In this document: in pieces, positions 37,248-47,708 of the stretch
How positions within the stretch are numbered: the first letter of the stretch is position 1
How the letters are laid out: each line of letters starts with the position of its first letter
Origin: Stappia indica
GTDB lineage: Bacteria; Pseudomonadota; Alphaproteobacteria; Rhizobiales; Stappiaceae
Direction: 5' to 3'
Length of the DNA: 64,000 nt
Assembly: GCF_009789575.1 (NCBI RefSeq)
Contig: NZ_CP046908.1
Coordinates: 2,769,001 to 2,833,000 of the forward strand
Notes under the pieces: model-generated
What the model was told of the DNA's origin: nothing
Databases searched by the model: none
The model's input: the letters and a program-made list of their open reading frames with translations, nothing else
Made by a program: the position numbers and the translations under genes

Positions 37248-37471
37248 GTGCTTTCAGCCTCTGCCGGGCCGGGGACAATCGGGCCCGGGATCTTGGACGG
37301 GCGGCGAAGGAAGAAGGTCCCGCGGCGCCGGCCTTTGCGTGGATATCTCGTGAGGCGGTGATACCCGAAAACCGGCGCGCCGGTCAAAGACAAGCAGCGT
37401 ACCAGCGCTGCATCGGCCATCCGTTTCGGATGAGTCTTCATTACGGTTTTGAATCGATCCTCGATTCCTGC

Positions 37472-37487
37472 TGTTTCACGTGAAACG
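37472..37487. other. parS site 2 (mnmE-mnmG gap)
   Basis: TGTTTCACGTGAAACG, a perfect 14-base core with one terminal mismatch to the 16-base consensus. It lies five bases after the mnmE stop. Confidence 0.93.
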
Positions 37488-37492
37488 CTCGT

Positions 37493-38866
37493 TTACTTCC
37501 CGATACAAAATTCGCGGAAAATCACGTCCAGCAGGTCCTCGACACCAACACGCCCGGCAATCCGGCCCAGCGACTCCCCTGCCCGGCGCAGGTCTTCGGA
37601 GCGGATTTCCAGCGACCGCCGCTCCATCAGCGCATCGCCCAGAGCCGCAAGGCAGGCCTCCAGATACCGCCGGTGCCGCTCCCGCGCCGCCAGCGGTTCG
37701 TCCAGTCCGCCGACATGTGCCGCGGCAAAACCGGCCAGCGCGGCCAACAGGTCTTCCACGCCCTCGCCGCTGCGCACCGACAGGCGGAAGCTCCGCTCAC
37801 CGGTCTCGTCGGCCGGCCAGCGCTCTCCCCTATCGGCCTTGGTCTCGATCCGCCACAGGGCCGGTGCGGTCTGCGGCGGGGCCGCCGGCTCCGCGTCCGG
37901 TTCCCCCTCGGGCGCGACCAGCCACAACACCAGGTCGGCATCGCCGGCCCGCGCCAGCGCCCGGCGAATGCCCTCGCGCTCGACCAAGCCTGCCTCCTCG
38001 CGCAGGCCCGCCGTATCGACCAGCGTCACCGGATAGCCGTCGAGGTCCATATGCACCTCGATCACGTCCCGCGTGGTCCCCGCCTCCTCGGTAACGATGG
38101 CGACATCGCGCCGCGCCAGCGCATTCAGTAGGCTCGACTTGCCGGCATTGGGCGCACCGAGCAGCACCACCTGTACGCCGCTGCGCAGCCGCTCCGCCCG
38201 CTGCGACCGCTCCAGATGGGCAGCTATCTCGCCGCGCAGCCGCGCGACTTCCTCCCACACCACCGCCGAGACATCGTCCGGCACATCCTCCTCGTCGGCG
38301 AAATCGAACTCCGCCTCTACGAGTGCCCGCGCGCGGGTCAGCCGTCCGCGCCATCCGTCATAGACCGCCGCCAGGGCGCCGCCGGCCTGGCTCATCGCCA
38401 GTCGCCGCTGCGCCTCCGTCTCGGCCGCGATCAGGTCGGCAAGCCCTTCCACCTCCAGCAGATCCATCCGGTCGTTGTCGAAGGCCCGGCGGGTGAATTC
38501 GCCCTGCTCGGCCATCCGGCACCCGGGCAACAGGCCGAGCATCTCCAGCACCGCGGCGACCACCGCCCGCCCGCCATGGCAATGGAGTTCGGCGACATCC
38601 TCGCCGGTGAAGCTCGCCGGCCCCGGAAACCACAGCACCAGGGCCCGGTCGATCACCGCGCCATCCGCCGGCCGCCGAAGATCCCGAAGGGATGCGCGGC
38701 GCGGCGCGGGACAGCTGCCGCAGATCGTTTCGAGGACGAATCGTGTGCGCGGGCCGGACAGGCGGATCACCGCGACACCGGCCGGCACCGGTCCGCTCGA
38801 CAGGGCGAAGATCGTATCGCGCCCGTCCCCCTCTGCCGCGAGGGTTCGAATCCCTGCCTCATCCAT
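37493..38866 (-). CDS. mnmE: tRNA modification GTPase MnmE (TrmE)
   Basis: 457 residues. N-terminal tetrahydrofolate-binding domain (FALSSGPVPAGVAVIRLSG), helical domain, and a G domain inserted at about residues 225-375 with G1 GAPNAGKS at 237-244 and G3 DTAGLREE. The terminal CIGK is the family CxGK cysteine motif. Partner of MnmG. The ATG at 38866 is preceded by GGGAAAG. It lies upstream of mnmG in the same direction. Confidence 0.96.
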   Translation of the reverse strand: MDEAGIRTLAAEGDGRDTIFALSSGPVPAGVAVIRLSGPRTRFVLETICGSCPAPRRASLRDLRRPADGAVIDRALVLWFPGPASFTGEDVAELHCHGGRAVVAAVLEMLGLLPGCRMAEQGEFTRRAFDNDRMDLLEVEGLADLIAAETEAQRRLAMSQAGGALAAVYDGWRGRLTRARALVEAEFDFADEEDVPDDVSAVVWEEVARLRGEIAAHLERSQRAERLRSGVQVVLLGAPNAGKSSLLNALARRDVAIVTEEAGTTRDVIEVHMDLDGYPVTLVDTAGLREEAGLVEREGIRRALARAGDADLVLWLVAPEGEPDAEPAAPPQTAPALWRIETKADRGERWPADETGERSFRLSVRSGEGVEDLLAALAGFAAAHVGGLDEPLAARERHRRYLEACLAALGDALMERRSLEIRSEDLRRAGESLGRIAGRVGVEDLLDVIFREFCIGK

Positions 38867-38978
38867 CGGCTTTCCCTTGGCTCCCGGCATCGACTGACCT
38901 AGCTTTCCTGACAACGAGATGGCGTGCGGCGTCGGACCTGCGACGCATCACGCTCATGCCCTGATATCGGAGAGGCCC

Positions 38979-41072
38979 ATGACCGACAACCGTCTGGCCA
39001 ACGCCACCAGCCCCTATCTGCTCCAGCACAAGGACAATCCCGTCGCCTGGCGGCCTTGGGGACCGGAAGCGCTGGCTGAAGCCCGCGCCGCCGACAAGCC
39101 GATCCTGCTCTCCGTCGGATATGCCGCCTGCCACTGGTGCCACGTCATGGCGCATGAGAGCTTCGAGGATCCCGGCGTCGCGGAGGTGATGAACCGCCTC
39201 TTCGTCAACATCAAGGTCGACCGGGAGGAACGGCCCGACATCGACCAGATCTACATGAACGCGCTGCATGCCCTCGGCGAGCAGGGCGGCTGGCCGCTCA
39301 CCATGTTCCTGACCAGCGAGGCCGAGCCTTTCTGGGGCGGAACCTATTTCCCCAAGACCGCGCGCTGGGGCCGGCCCGGTTTCGTCGATGTCCTGGAAGC
39401 CGTGGCCGGCACCTATCGAACGGACCGGGGGCGAATCGATACCAACCGCAAGGCCCTGATGGATCACCTGAGCAAGGCCCCTGCCGGGCCGAGCGGCCAC
39501 ATGCCGGCGGACCTGCCCGCCACGGCTGGCAAGCGACTTGCCGGTCTCTACGACAAGGTCCATGGCGGCATCCGCGGCGCCCCGAAGTTCCCGCAGGCCT
39601 GCGTCAGCGAACTCGTCTGGCGCACCGGCCTGCGCACCGGCGACGCCGAGACCCTGCGCACCTGTCTCCTCACCCTTGAGCGCATGAGCAATGGCGGCAT
39701 CTACGACCATATCGGCGGCGGCCTTGCCCGCTACTCCGTCGACGAGCGCTGGCTCGTGCCGCATTTCGAGAAGATGCTCTACGACAATGCGCAATACATC
39801 TCCCATCTGGCCCGGGCGCTCGCCCTCCCCGGCCTGGCACCGGGCGTCGCCGAACTGTTCCGGACCCGACTCGACGAGACGGCGGGATGGCTGCAGCGCG
39901 AGATGATGAACGGCCCCGCCTTCGCCGCCAGCCTCGATGCCGACAGCGAGGGAGAGGAAGGCCGCTTCTACGTCTGGACGCCGGACGAGGTGGCGGCGGT
40001 TCTCGGCGAGACGGAAGAGTGCCTGCTCTTCTGCGAGGCCTACGACATCACCGTCCCGGGCAACTTCGAGGGCTCCAACATCCCCAACCGGCTGGCACCG
40101 CCGGAGGACGATGTCGGCGATGCGCTTGCCCGCTTCACCGGTACCCGCCGTGCCCTCCTCGCCGCACGCGAGGCACGGGTTCGTCCGGGGCGCGACGACA
40201 AGGTGCTGGCGGACTGGAACGGGCTGATGATCGGCGCCCTTGCCGAGGCCGAGTACATCTTCCGCATCGCGGGTGTTTCACGTGAATCGTGGCGGCGGCT
40301 CGCCCTTGGCGCCTATCGCTTCGTCATGGACGAGATGCGCGACGAAACCGGCCGCATGGCTCATGCCTGGCGCGCCGGCCGGTCGACCCGTCCCGGCTTT
40401 GCCAGCGATCTCGCCGCAATGATGAAGGCCGCGATCACGCTTGCCGAAACCTCTCCTGCCATATCGGAGGCGAATCGGTTTCTCGCCGACGCAAGGGACC
40501 TGGCCGCGCAGCTGGATCGGGACTTTGCCGCAGAAGGTGGCGGCTATCACCTGTCGTCCGTGGATGCCGGCGACGTCATCCTGCGTCCCCTCTCTCCGAT
40601 GGACGAGGCCGTGCCGAACGCCAACGGCGTTGCTGCGGAAGCGCTGCATCGGCTCTGGCATCTGACCGGGGACGAGACGGCGCAGGCCCGGTCCGACGCT
40701 ATTCTCGCCCGGTTCGGATCGGAGATCGCAGGCAATGTCTTCGGCACGGCCAGCCTGCTCAGCGCCATGGATACGAGCGTCAACGCCTTGCTGGCGGTTC
40801 TGGTGGTGCCGATCGAGGGCGACGCATCGGATGGCGCGATGGCCTTGCGCCGCGCGGTGGCGAGCCTCGCCGACCCCGCTGTCATCCGGCTTGAAGTCCC
40901 GGCCGGGCATGCCTTCCCCTCAGGCCATCCGATGCATGGCAAGACCGCCAGGGACGGCAGGCCGACCCTCTATCTCTGCCGCCACGGCGCCTGCAGTGCG
41001 CCCGTCACCGATGCGGCAGACTTGGAGGCAGCCCTACTGCAGCTCATGGGGCGTGGCACCGGCGCGATCTAG
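38979..41072 (+). CDS. Thioredoxin-domain DUF255 protein (YyaL/Spata20-like)
   Basis: 697 residues. The N-terminal thioredoxin-like DUF255 region has [19 protein letters not shown] and the CHWC motif at residues 51-54 ([14 protein letters not shown]). An (alpha/alpha)6-type six-hairpin domain follows ([46 protein letters not shown]). Resembles N-acylglucosamine epimerase-like glycan enzymes, but the substrate is unknown. GGAGAGG precedes the ATG. A variant parS lies inside the frame. It is on the opposite strand to its neighbours. Confidence 0.88.
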   Translation: MTDNRLANATSPYLLQHKDNPVAWRPWGPEALAEARAADKPILLSVGYAACHWCHVMAHESFEDPGVAEVMNRLFVNIKVDREERPDIDQIYMNALHALGEQGGWPLTMFLTSEAEPFWGGTYFPKTARWGRPGFVDVLEAVAGTYRTDRGRIDTNRKALMDHLSKAPAGPSGHMPADLPATAGKRLAGLYDKVHGGIRGAPKFPQACVSELVWRTGLRTGDAETLRTCLLTLERMSNGGIYDHIGGGLARYSVDERWLVPHFEKMLYDNAQYISHLARALALPGLAPGVAELFRTRLDETAGWLQREMMNGPAFAASLDADSEGEEGRFYVWTPDEVAAVLGETEECLLFCEAYDITVPGNFEGSNIPNRLAPPEDDVGDALARFTGTRRALLAAREARVRPGRDDKVLADWNGLMIGALAEAEYIFRIAGVSRESWRRLALGAYRFVMDEMRDETGRMAHAWRAGRSTRPGFASDLAAMMKAAITLAETSPAISEANRFLADARDLAAQLDRDFAAEGGGYHLSSVDAGDVILRPLSPMDEAVPNANGVAAEALHRLWHLTGDETAQARSDAILARFGSEIAGNVFGTASLLSAMDTSVNALLAVLVVPIEGDASDGAMALRRAVASLADPAVIRLEVPAGHAFPSGHPMHGKTARDGRPTLYLCRHGACSAPVTDAADLEAALLQLMGRGTGAI
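40274..40289. other. parS-like site 3 (inside the DUF255 gene), GANTC variant
   Basis: TGTTTCACGTGAATCG. One half-site has GTGAATC for GTGAAAC, which creates a GANTC methylation site. It encodes VSRES in the gene. Shares the identical variant core with sites 4 and 5. Confidence 0.75.
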
Positions 41073-41084
41073 CGCCGATGCCGA

Positions 41085-41681
41085 TCAACTTCCCGCCTGA
41101 CGCTCACGCCAGCTCGAGACCCGAAGCCTGTAGAGGACATGACGAACGAGCGGGTGCCCCGGGTCGAGTGCGGGATGGTCGAAGTCGCCCTCCTGGTCCC
41201 GCTGCATGCCGAGACGCTCCATCACCCGCCGCGAGGGCGTGTTCGTTACCGTGGTAAAGGAGACGATCTCGCCGAGGTTGAGGGTTTCGAATCCGAATCG
41301 AAGCCACGCCCGCGCAGCCTCGCTGGCATAGCCATGGCCCCAGGCCGACCGGGCCAGTCGCCAGCCAATCTCGACGCAAGGCGCAAAAGGCAGCGCGTGG
41401 CGCGGCCGGTTGAGGCCGACGAAGCCGATGAACGACCCGCTTTCCTTCACCACCACCGGCTGGAAACAGATTCCGTCCTCACGGCTTCGCTGGCGCGCTG
41501 TATCCAGCAAGGCATCGCTTTCCGCCCGGTCGAGAGTGGACGGAAAATAGCGCATCACCTCCGGATCGGCATTGAGCGCGGCGAAAGCCTCGCGGTCTTC
41601 ATCCGCCCAGGGTCTCAGCAGCAGGCGGTCCGTCTCGATCACCGGGGCGACCTCGCTCGGATCTTCCAGCTGGTCCGTCAT
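41085..41681 (-). CDS. GNAT family N-acetyltransferase (RimJ/RimL-like)
   Basis: 198 residues. Opening ETDRLLLRPWADEDREAF and the acetyl-CoA region EIGWRLARSAWGHGYASEAARAWLRFGF are typical of the RimJ/L subgroup, followed by TTVTNTPSRRVMERLGMQ. The substrate may be a protein N-terminus or a small amine. Tail to tail with the DUF255 gene, downstream of rho on the same strand with a terminator between them. Confidence 0.87.
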   Translation of the reverse strand: MTDQLEDPSEVAPVIETDRLLLRPWADEDREAFAALNADPEVMRYFPSTLDRAESDALLDTARQRSREDGICFQPVVVKESGSFIGFVGLNRPRHALPFAPCVEIGWRLARSAWGHGYASEAARAWLRFGFETLNLGEIVSFTTVTNTPSRRVMERLGMQRDQEGDFDHPALDPGHPLVRHVLYRLRVSSWRERQAGS

Positions 41682-41702
41682 CGTTGCACCTCCGAATCGA
41701 CC

Positions 41703-41718
41703 TGATTCACGTGAAACA
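41703..41718. other. parS-like site 4, GANTC variant
   Basis: TGATTCACGTGAAACA. The left half has GATTCAC for GTTTCAC. Intergenic, 22 bases upstream of the GNAT start. Confidence 0.8.
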
Positions 41719-41724
41719 TCTGCA

Positions 41725-41768
41725 CCTCAAAAAGCAACACCCGCGAGAGCTGTCGCCGCTCGCGGGTG
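41725..41768 (-). terminator. Intrinsic terminator of rho
   Basis: CACCCGCGAG (41738-41747) pairs with CTCGCGGGTG (41759-41768). Reading the minus strand, the stem is followed by TTGCTTTTTGAGG. The stem's right edge overlaps parS site 5 by two bases. Confidence 0.85.
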
Positions 41769-41782
41769 TTTCACGTGAATCC
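41767..41782. other. parS-like site 5, GANTC variant
   Basis: TGTTTCACGTGAATCC, the same variant core as sites 3 and 4 (right half GTGAATC). It lies between the rho terminator and the rho stop codon, 49 bases from site 4. Confidence 0.78.
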
Positions 41783-41815
41783 CATGGAAAGGCGCGAGGT
41801 CCCCGCGCCCGTCCG

Positions 41816-43084
<1,269 letters not shown>

Positions 43085-43425
43085 GGGCAATGGATGGTCT
43101 TCTGCTAGAGGGGTGGAGGAGGAGATGCGAGTGATCCCGCGCCGCATATGGGCAGACCGGATCATCAGGAAAAGGGAATGGCTGCGGGTCGACAATCGGA
43201 GCTGTCGTTCCGACCTGGTGCTTCTACGGCTCCGGTTGCCTGCGCGGGTCAAGACCGCCGCTCCGGAACTTCGCCAACACCATGCCCGCAGGATGTGAGG
43301 TTGAGGGAATCTACATTTTTAAATTCGGCAGGGCAAGCACCATTCGTCGAGTGCTCGCACTATTGTCACGTCGGGCGCAAGACTATCCGTCTCCGCCCGA
43401 CGCAGGGTTATGACAGGTTAACCGC
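43085..43425. other. rho upstream region with an inverted repeat
   Basis: 341 bases with no gene. It contains a plus-strand purine run near 43107-43126, an AT-rich segment near 43311-43325, and CGTCGGGCG (43369-43377) pairing with CGCCCGACG (43394-43402), which may close the hemJ transcript although no U-run follows. Confidence 0.4.
43308..43336 (-). promoter_or_regulatory. Candidate rho promoter
   Basis: On the minus strand TTGCCC (43336-43331), 17 bases, then TAGATT (43313-43308); each hexamer matches the sigma-70 consensus at four of six positions. It would give a leader of about 220 bases. Confidence 0.3.
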
Positions 43426-43851
43426 TCAAAACGGCTTGATCACCACCAGAATCACGATCAGAACCATAAGTACGGTCGGCACTTCGTTGACGATGCGATA
43501 GTGGCGAGAGCTGTGCGTGTTGGCATCCGCGGCAAATTGGCGCACGCAGCGCGCAAGGTAACCGTGCAAACCGCTCATCACGAGAACCAGCGTCAGCTTG
43601 GCATGCAGCCATCCGGACGAGAAGAACCCGCCCTCATAGGCGACCCACAGGCCGAAGATCCAGGACGAGATCATCGCCGGCGTCATGATCGCCTTGAGCA
43701 GGCGCCGCTCCATGACCTTGAAGGTCTCGCTCTGCGGCGTCCCCGGTCCCGCTTCCGCGTGATAGACGAAAAGCCGCGGCAGGTAGAACATCGCGGCCAT
43801 CCAGGCGATGACCGAGATGATGTGCAGAACCTTCAGCCATAGATAGAGCAT
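43426..43851 (-). CDS. hemJ: Protoporphyrinogen IX oxidase HemJ
   Basis: 141 residues, four membrane helices. HIISVIAWMAAMFYLPRLFVYHAE at the N-terminus contains the conserved His and Arg residues; LKAIMTPAMISSWIFG and WLHAKLTLVLVMSGLHGYLAR follow. Oxidises protoporphyrinogen IX in heme synthesis. It lies next to hemE, 51 bases away on the same strand, so late heme steps may be co-expressed. Confidence 0.93.
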   Translation of the reverse strand: MLYLWLKVLHIISVIAWMAAMFYLPRLFVYHAEAGPGTPQSETFKVMERRLLKAIMTPAMISSWIFGLWVAYEGGFFSSGWLHAKLTLVLVMSGLHGYLARCVRQFAADANTHSSRHYRIVNEVPTVLMVLIVILVVIKPF

Positions 43852-43902
43852 GGATCATCCGTTTCCAGGGGGAACACTGCCACGGACAGGCCGTGGCAGA
43901 CG

Positions 43903-44955
43903 TCAGGACGCCTCAAACGGGTCCGGGGCCCGGCGCACACGTTCGATCATCCGCGCCACGTTCTCCGGATCCGCATCCGGTGTCACTCCATGCCCCAGAT
44001 TGAAGATCAGCGGACCCTGTCCAAGTGTCGCAAGCACCTGGTCGACACCCTCGTCCAGCGCCTGCCCGCCGGCAACCAGCCGCATCGGGTCGAGATTGCC
44101 CTGCACGGGAACCAGCTTCTGCACCTCGCGGGCAAGCGCGCCCGGCACGGTCCAGTCGAGGCCGACCGCATCGACGCCGGTCCCGGCGATGTAATCGGCG
44201 AGCCGCGCGGCCGATGCCTTGGGGAACCCGATGATCTTCGCGCCCGGCACGGCTGCACGCACGCCCTCGACGATCGCCCGCGTCGGGGCGATCGACCAGC
44301 GGCGGAAACCGGCATCGTCGAGAACGCCGGCCCAGGTGTCGAAGATCTGCACCGCATCGGCGCCGGCCTTCAGCTGCCGCACCAGATAATCGATGGAGGC
44401 CGTGACCAGCTGGTCGATGAAGGCCTGCATCAGCTCCGGATCGCGATAGGCGCCGATCCTGGCGGCGGTCTGCTCCTGGGTGGTGTGCCCGGCCACGGAA
44501 TAGCAGGCGACCGTCCACGGGGCTCCGCAGAAGCCCAGCAGCGTCACCTCTTCCGGGAGTTCCCGGCGCAACCGCGAGACGATCTCGATGACGGGATCGA
44601 GATGGCCGACCGCCCGTTTCTGGTCGAGCTTGCCGACGAGCCGGTCGCTGAGCGGTTCCAGCACCGGTCCGCGCCCTTCCTCGAAGCGAACGGGATATCC
44701 GAGCGCATCGGGAACCACGAAGATATCCGAGAAGAGAATCGCCGCGTCGAAGCCGTAGCGCCGGATGGGCTGCAAAGTGACTTCGGTTGCAAGCTCTATG
44801 TCGTAACAAAATTCAAGAAAGTTAACTCTTTTTGAACGGGTGGCACGGTACTCGGGGAGATACCGTCCGGCCTGTCTCATCATCCAGACCGGGGGCGGCC
44901 AGAGCCTTTCGCCGGCCAGCACCTGCATGATCCGTCGCGACGCCGTCTGAGACAC
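43903..44955 (-). CDS. hemE: Uroporphyrinogen decarboxylase
   Basis: 350 residues. The signature [11 protein letters not shown] is near residue 30, [12 protein letters not shown] and [14 protein letters not shown] line the active-site cleft, and [16 protein letters not shown] closes the C-terminus. Decarboxylates the four acetates of uroporphyrinogen III. The GTG at 44955 is chosen because it has AAAGGGGG five bases upstream and begins the family domain; an open frame continues 23 codons into the AT-rich origin DNA with non-conserved residues. Borders the probable oriC. Confidence 0.95.
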   Translation of the reverse strand: MSQTASRRIMQVLAGERLWPPPVWMMRQAGRYLPEYRATRSKRVNFLEFCYDIELATEVTLQPIRRYGFDAAILFSDIFVVPDALGYPVRFEEGRGPVLEPLSDRLVGKLDQKRAVGHLDPVIEIVSRLRRELPEEVTLLGFCGAPWTVACYSVAGHTTQEQTAARIGAYRDPELMQAFIDQLVTASIDYLVRQLKAGADAVQIFDTWAGVLDDAGFRRWSIAPTRAIVEGVRAAVPGAKIIGFPKASAARLADYIAGTGVDAVGLDWTVPGALAREVQKLVPVQGNLDPMRLVAGGQALDEGVDQVLATLGQGPLIFNLGHGVTPDADPENVARMIERVRRAPDPFEAS

Positions 44956-44977
44956 GAGACCCCCTTTAAAAAAGAAA

Positions 44978-44999
44978 AGAATCCTTGAAATAGGATTCT
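44978..44999. repeat. Inverted repeat in the AT-rich part of oriC
   Basis: AGAATCC (44978-44984) and GGATTCT (44993-44999) with an eight-base spacer. Each arm contains a GANTC site (GAATC and GATTC), the CcrM methylation target. Confidence 0.6.
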
Positions 45000-45161
45000 G
45001 TTGTTTTTGTTTGGCACTGGACAACCGGGATTATCGGTTGTCGACACGGCTCCACATGACCTGTTCGCTCACCGCCTGTCGAGGGGTTTCGGGCATAAGC
45101 CCTTTTACCCATCGTGGTGATAACCCGAATTTCCGATAAAAAACAGGCAGCTGGAGTTTTG

Positions 45162-45176
45162 TTAACCATCTGTTAA
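45162..45176. promoter_or_regulatory. CtrA-binding box in oriC
   Basis: TTAA, seven bases (CCATCTG), TTAA: a perfect full CtrA motif. In Caulobacter CtrA binds oriC to repress initiation. The ctrA gene itself is not in the window. Confidence 0.75.
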
Positions 45177-45383
45177 CCTTTAAGGCAGCGTCGAACAAGC
45201 TGGGGACGGCGGAAGAACACTTCGGTTTTCCCCGCAATCGGCGATCCTTCCGTCTCCGGCTCCTGCTCGCCTGTGCAGTGTTGATTGTTTTTTCGCTTCG
45301 GGCATGGTTTTGCGGACGTGGCCTCGAAAGGGCCGGTTTGACCACACTAACCAGCGCAAATGCCGCCTGCAGGGGATAACAGC

Positions 45384-46235
45384 TTGGGAAAGACTCGTAA
45401 CTTCTTCCACCTGCACATGGTTTCGGACTCCACCGGCGAAACTTTGATGACCGTGGCGCGCGCCGCGACCGCCCAGTACGAGGACGTTCAGGCGATCGAG
45501 CACGTCTATCCGCTGGTGCGCTCGACGCGGCAGCTCGACCATGCGCTCGACGAGATCGAGCACGCTCCCGGCATCGTTCTCTATACGCTCGTCGATCCGG
45601 AGCTGGCCGACCGGCTGGAGCAGGCTGCCCGGGCTGCCGGCGTTCCCTGCGTCAACATCCTTTCGCCGGTCTTCGCCGTCTTCCAGTCCTATCTCAATGT
45701 CCGCCTGACGGGCCGCATCGGCGGCCAGCATGCGCTCGATGCCGACTATTTCCATCGCATCGAGGCGCTCAATTTCACCATGCTGCATGACGACGGGCAG
45801 ATCCCGGACAATCTCGACGAGGCGGATGTGGTGCTTCTGGGCGTCAGCCGCACGTCCAAGACGCCGACCTGCATCTATCTGGCCAATCGCGGCATCAAGG
45901 CGGCGAACATTCCCATCGTTCCGGACATTCCCCTGCCCCGCCAGCTCGGCGAGCTGCGCCGGGCGATGGTGGTGGCCGTCGTCGCCTCGGTGGAGCGCAT
46001 CCAGCAGGTGCGGCAGAACCGCATCCTGACGCTCAATGCGGGCGGGTTCGAGAACGAGACCTATGTCGACCGCCGGGTGATCGCCCGCGAAATCGCGGTG
46101 ACGCGCAAGATCTGCGCCGAGCACGGCTGGCCGCTGATCGACGTCACCCGCCGGTCCATCGAGGAAACCGCGGCGGAAATCATGGCCTTGTACCGGACCC
46201 ACAAGAGCGCTCTGGCAAACGGCGGCGTGGCCTGA
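45384..46235 (+). CDS. Pyruvate, phosphate dikinase regulatory protein (DUF299)
   Basis: Bifunctional kinase/phosphorylase controlling PPDK or PEP synthase. About 283 residues. The N-terminal FFHLHMVSDSTGETL and the P-loop-like GVSRTSKTPTCIYLANRG are diagnostic; DVTRRSIEETAAEI closes the domain. The TTG at 45384 is chosen because AGGGG lies eight bases upstream and homologues begin at this point; an in-frame ATG at 45360 has no ribosome site. A conserved neighbour of oriC in Rhizobiales. Confidence 0.9.
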   Translation: MGKTRNFFHLHMVSDSTGETLMTVARAATAQYEDVQAIEHVYPLVRSTRQLDHALDEIEHAPGIVLYTLVDPELADRLEQAARAAGVPCVNILSPVFAVFQSYLNVRLTGRIGGQHALDADYFHRIEALNFTMLHDDGQIPDNLDEADVVLLGVSRTSKTPTCIYLANRGIKAANIPIVPDIPLPRQLGELRRAMVVAVVASVERIQQVRQNRILTLNAGGFENETYVDRRVIAREIAVTRKICAEHGWPLIDVTRRSIEETAAEIMALYRTHKSALANGGVA

Positions 46236-46275
46236 TATCGCCTGAAGCGGCCTTCAACAGCTTGCGGATGGGTTC

Positions 46276-46872
46276 ATGACCGACATCATTCTCGCCAGCG
46301 GCAGCCGGATCAGGGCCGAGCTGCTCGCCAATGCCGGCCTCACGTTCCGGGTCGACCCGGCGCAGGTGGACGAGCGCGCCGTCGAGGCGCCGCTGCTGGA
46401 GGCGGGCTTTCCTCCCGAGGACATCGCCCGCGTTCTTGCCGAAGCCAAGGCCCAGGAAACCAGCGCCCGCAATCCCGGCGCCCTCGTCATCGGCGCCGAC
46501 CAGGTGCTGGAGTTCGACGGCCGCCGCCTGACCAAGCCGGAGGATATGGAGGCGGCCCGCCGCCAGCTTCTCGCCATGTCCGGCAAGCGCCACCAGCTGC
46601 ATTCCTCGGCCGCAATCGCCCGCGACGGCGAGACCGTATGGTGCGGCACCGCGACGGTGCATATGAAGATGTGGCCCTTCGGCCCGGAATTCGTCGGCCG
46701 CTATCTCGCCGCCGCCGGCGATGTCGTGCTGTCCAGCGTCGGCGCCTATCAGCTCGAGGGGCGCGGCGTGCAGCTTTTCGAGGCCATCGAGGGCGACTAT
46801 TTCACTGTGCTCGGCCTGCCGCTGCTGCCGCTGCTGAAGCAGCTGCGCGAGATGGGGGCAATCGAGAGATGA
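46276..46872 (+). CDS. maf: Maf family nucleotide pyrophosphatase
   Basis: 198 residues. [12 protein letters not shown] (SxSxxR motif), [17 protein letters not shown] and [31 protein letters not shown] are the family blocks. Maf proteins hydrolyse non-canonical or UTP/TTP-like nucleotides; named for inhibition of septation in Bacillus. The stop overlaps the aroE start as ATGA. Begins an operon running away from oriC: maf-aroE-coaE. Confidence 0.94.
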   Translation: MTDIILASGSRIRAELLANAGLTFRVDPAQVDERAVEAPLLEAGFPPEDIARVLAEAKAQETSARNPGALVIGADQVLEFDGRRLTKPEDMEAARRQLLAMSGKRHQLHSSAAIARDGETVWCGTATVHMKMWPFGPEFVGRYLAAAGDVVLSSVGAYQLEGRGVQLFEAIEGDYFTVLGLPLLPLLKQLREMGAIER

Positions 46873-47708
46873 CGCGGCGTGCCGCCATCACCGGCTATCC
46901 CGTCAGCCATTCCCGTTCGCCGCTGATCCACAATCACTGGCTCGCCCTTCACGGCATCGACGGCACCTACGAGCGCATCGCCGTCGCGCCGGAAGAGGCT
47001 CATTGCTTCTACGAGTCTTTGGGCGACCAGGGGCTTGTCGGCTGCAACGTCACGGTTCCCAACAAGGAAGCGGCGGCCGCGGTCTGTGCCACGCTCGACG
47101 AGGCCGCGCGCGCCATGGGCGCGGTCAACCTGTTGTGGGTGGAAGCCGACGGCCGCGTGCACGGCGCCAATACCGATGGCCTCGGCTTTCTCGGCAATCT
47201 CGACCAGATGGCGCCGGGCTGGGACGAGGATCTGCGCGAGGCGGTGGTCCTGGGCGCCGGCGGGGCGGCTCGCGCCATCGTCTGGGCGCTGCTGTCGCGC
47301 GGTGTGAAAACCGTGACAATCGTCAATCGCACAAGGTCGAAAGCCGAAGAACTCTGCGCCCGTTTCGGGTCCGACTCGAAGGCTGCCGACTGGGGAGAAC
47401 TCACCAGTCTTCTGGGGAGTGCCGGGCTGCTCGTCAACACGACCTCGCTCGGCATGCAGGGCCAGCCGCCGCTGGAGATCGACCTCTCCCCGCTCCCTGT
47501 GTCGGCGCTGGTGACCGATGCGGTCTATGCGCCGCTGGAAACGCCGCTGCTGGCCGCAGCGCGCGCGAGGGGCAACCCGGTGGTCGACGGGCTCGGCATG
47601 CTGCTGCACCAGGCGGTGCCCTCCTTCGAGCGCTGGTTCGGCGTCCGTCCGCAGGTCACCGCGGAGCTGCGCGCCCTGCTTCTGGCCGATCTCGAGGTGG
47701 CCGCGTGA
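46869..47708 (+). CDS. aroE: Shikimate dehydrogenase (NADP+)
   Basis: 279 residues. [17 protein letters not shown] binds shikimate (SxS), VPNKEAAAA contains the catalytic Lys, [17 protein letters not shown] is the NADP loop with [10 protein letters not shown], and [18 protein letters not shown] closes the protein. Fourth step of the shikimate pathway. Overlaps maf by four bases and coaE by four bases (GTGA), so three genes are coupled. Confidence 0.95.
   Translation: MTRRAAITGYPVSHSRSPLIHNHWLALHGIDGTYERIAVAPEEAHCFYESLGDQGLVGCNVTVPNKEAAAAVCATLDEAARAMGAVNLLWVEADGRVHGANTDGLGFLGNLDQMAPGWDEDLREAVVLGAGGAARAIVWALLSRGVKTVTIVNRTRSKAEELCARFGSDSKAADWGELTSLLGSAGLLVNTTSLGMQGQPPLEIDLSPLPVSALVTDAVYAPLETPLLAAARARGNPVVDGLGMLLHQAVPSFERWFGVRPQVTAELRALLLADLEVAA

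Larger units (their letters stand above)
44956..45383. other. Probable chromosomal replication origin (oriC)
   Basis: 428 bases between hemE and the PPDK regulatory gene, the position of oriC in Sinorhizobium and related Rhizobiales. It is much more AT-rich than its surroundings (runs at 44964-45012, 45137-45144 and 45155-45182). It carries a perfect CtrA box (45162-45176), a short A/T-flanked inverted repeat (44978-44999), GTGATAACC at 45117, TTATCGG at 45031, a TGGGGA W-box-like element near 45201, and a DnaA-box-like TTATCCCCT on the minus strand at 45379-45371 (two mismatches). No perfect TTATCCACA box was seen. Genes on both sides point outward. Confidence 0.75.

Noticed and set aside
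38840-38860. tRNA-like T-arm (GAGGGTTCGAATCCCTG)
   Set aside because: It sits inside the 5' end of mnmE; no acceptor, D or anticodon stem can be built around it and the T stem has a mismatch.
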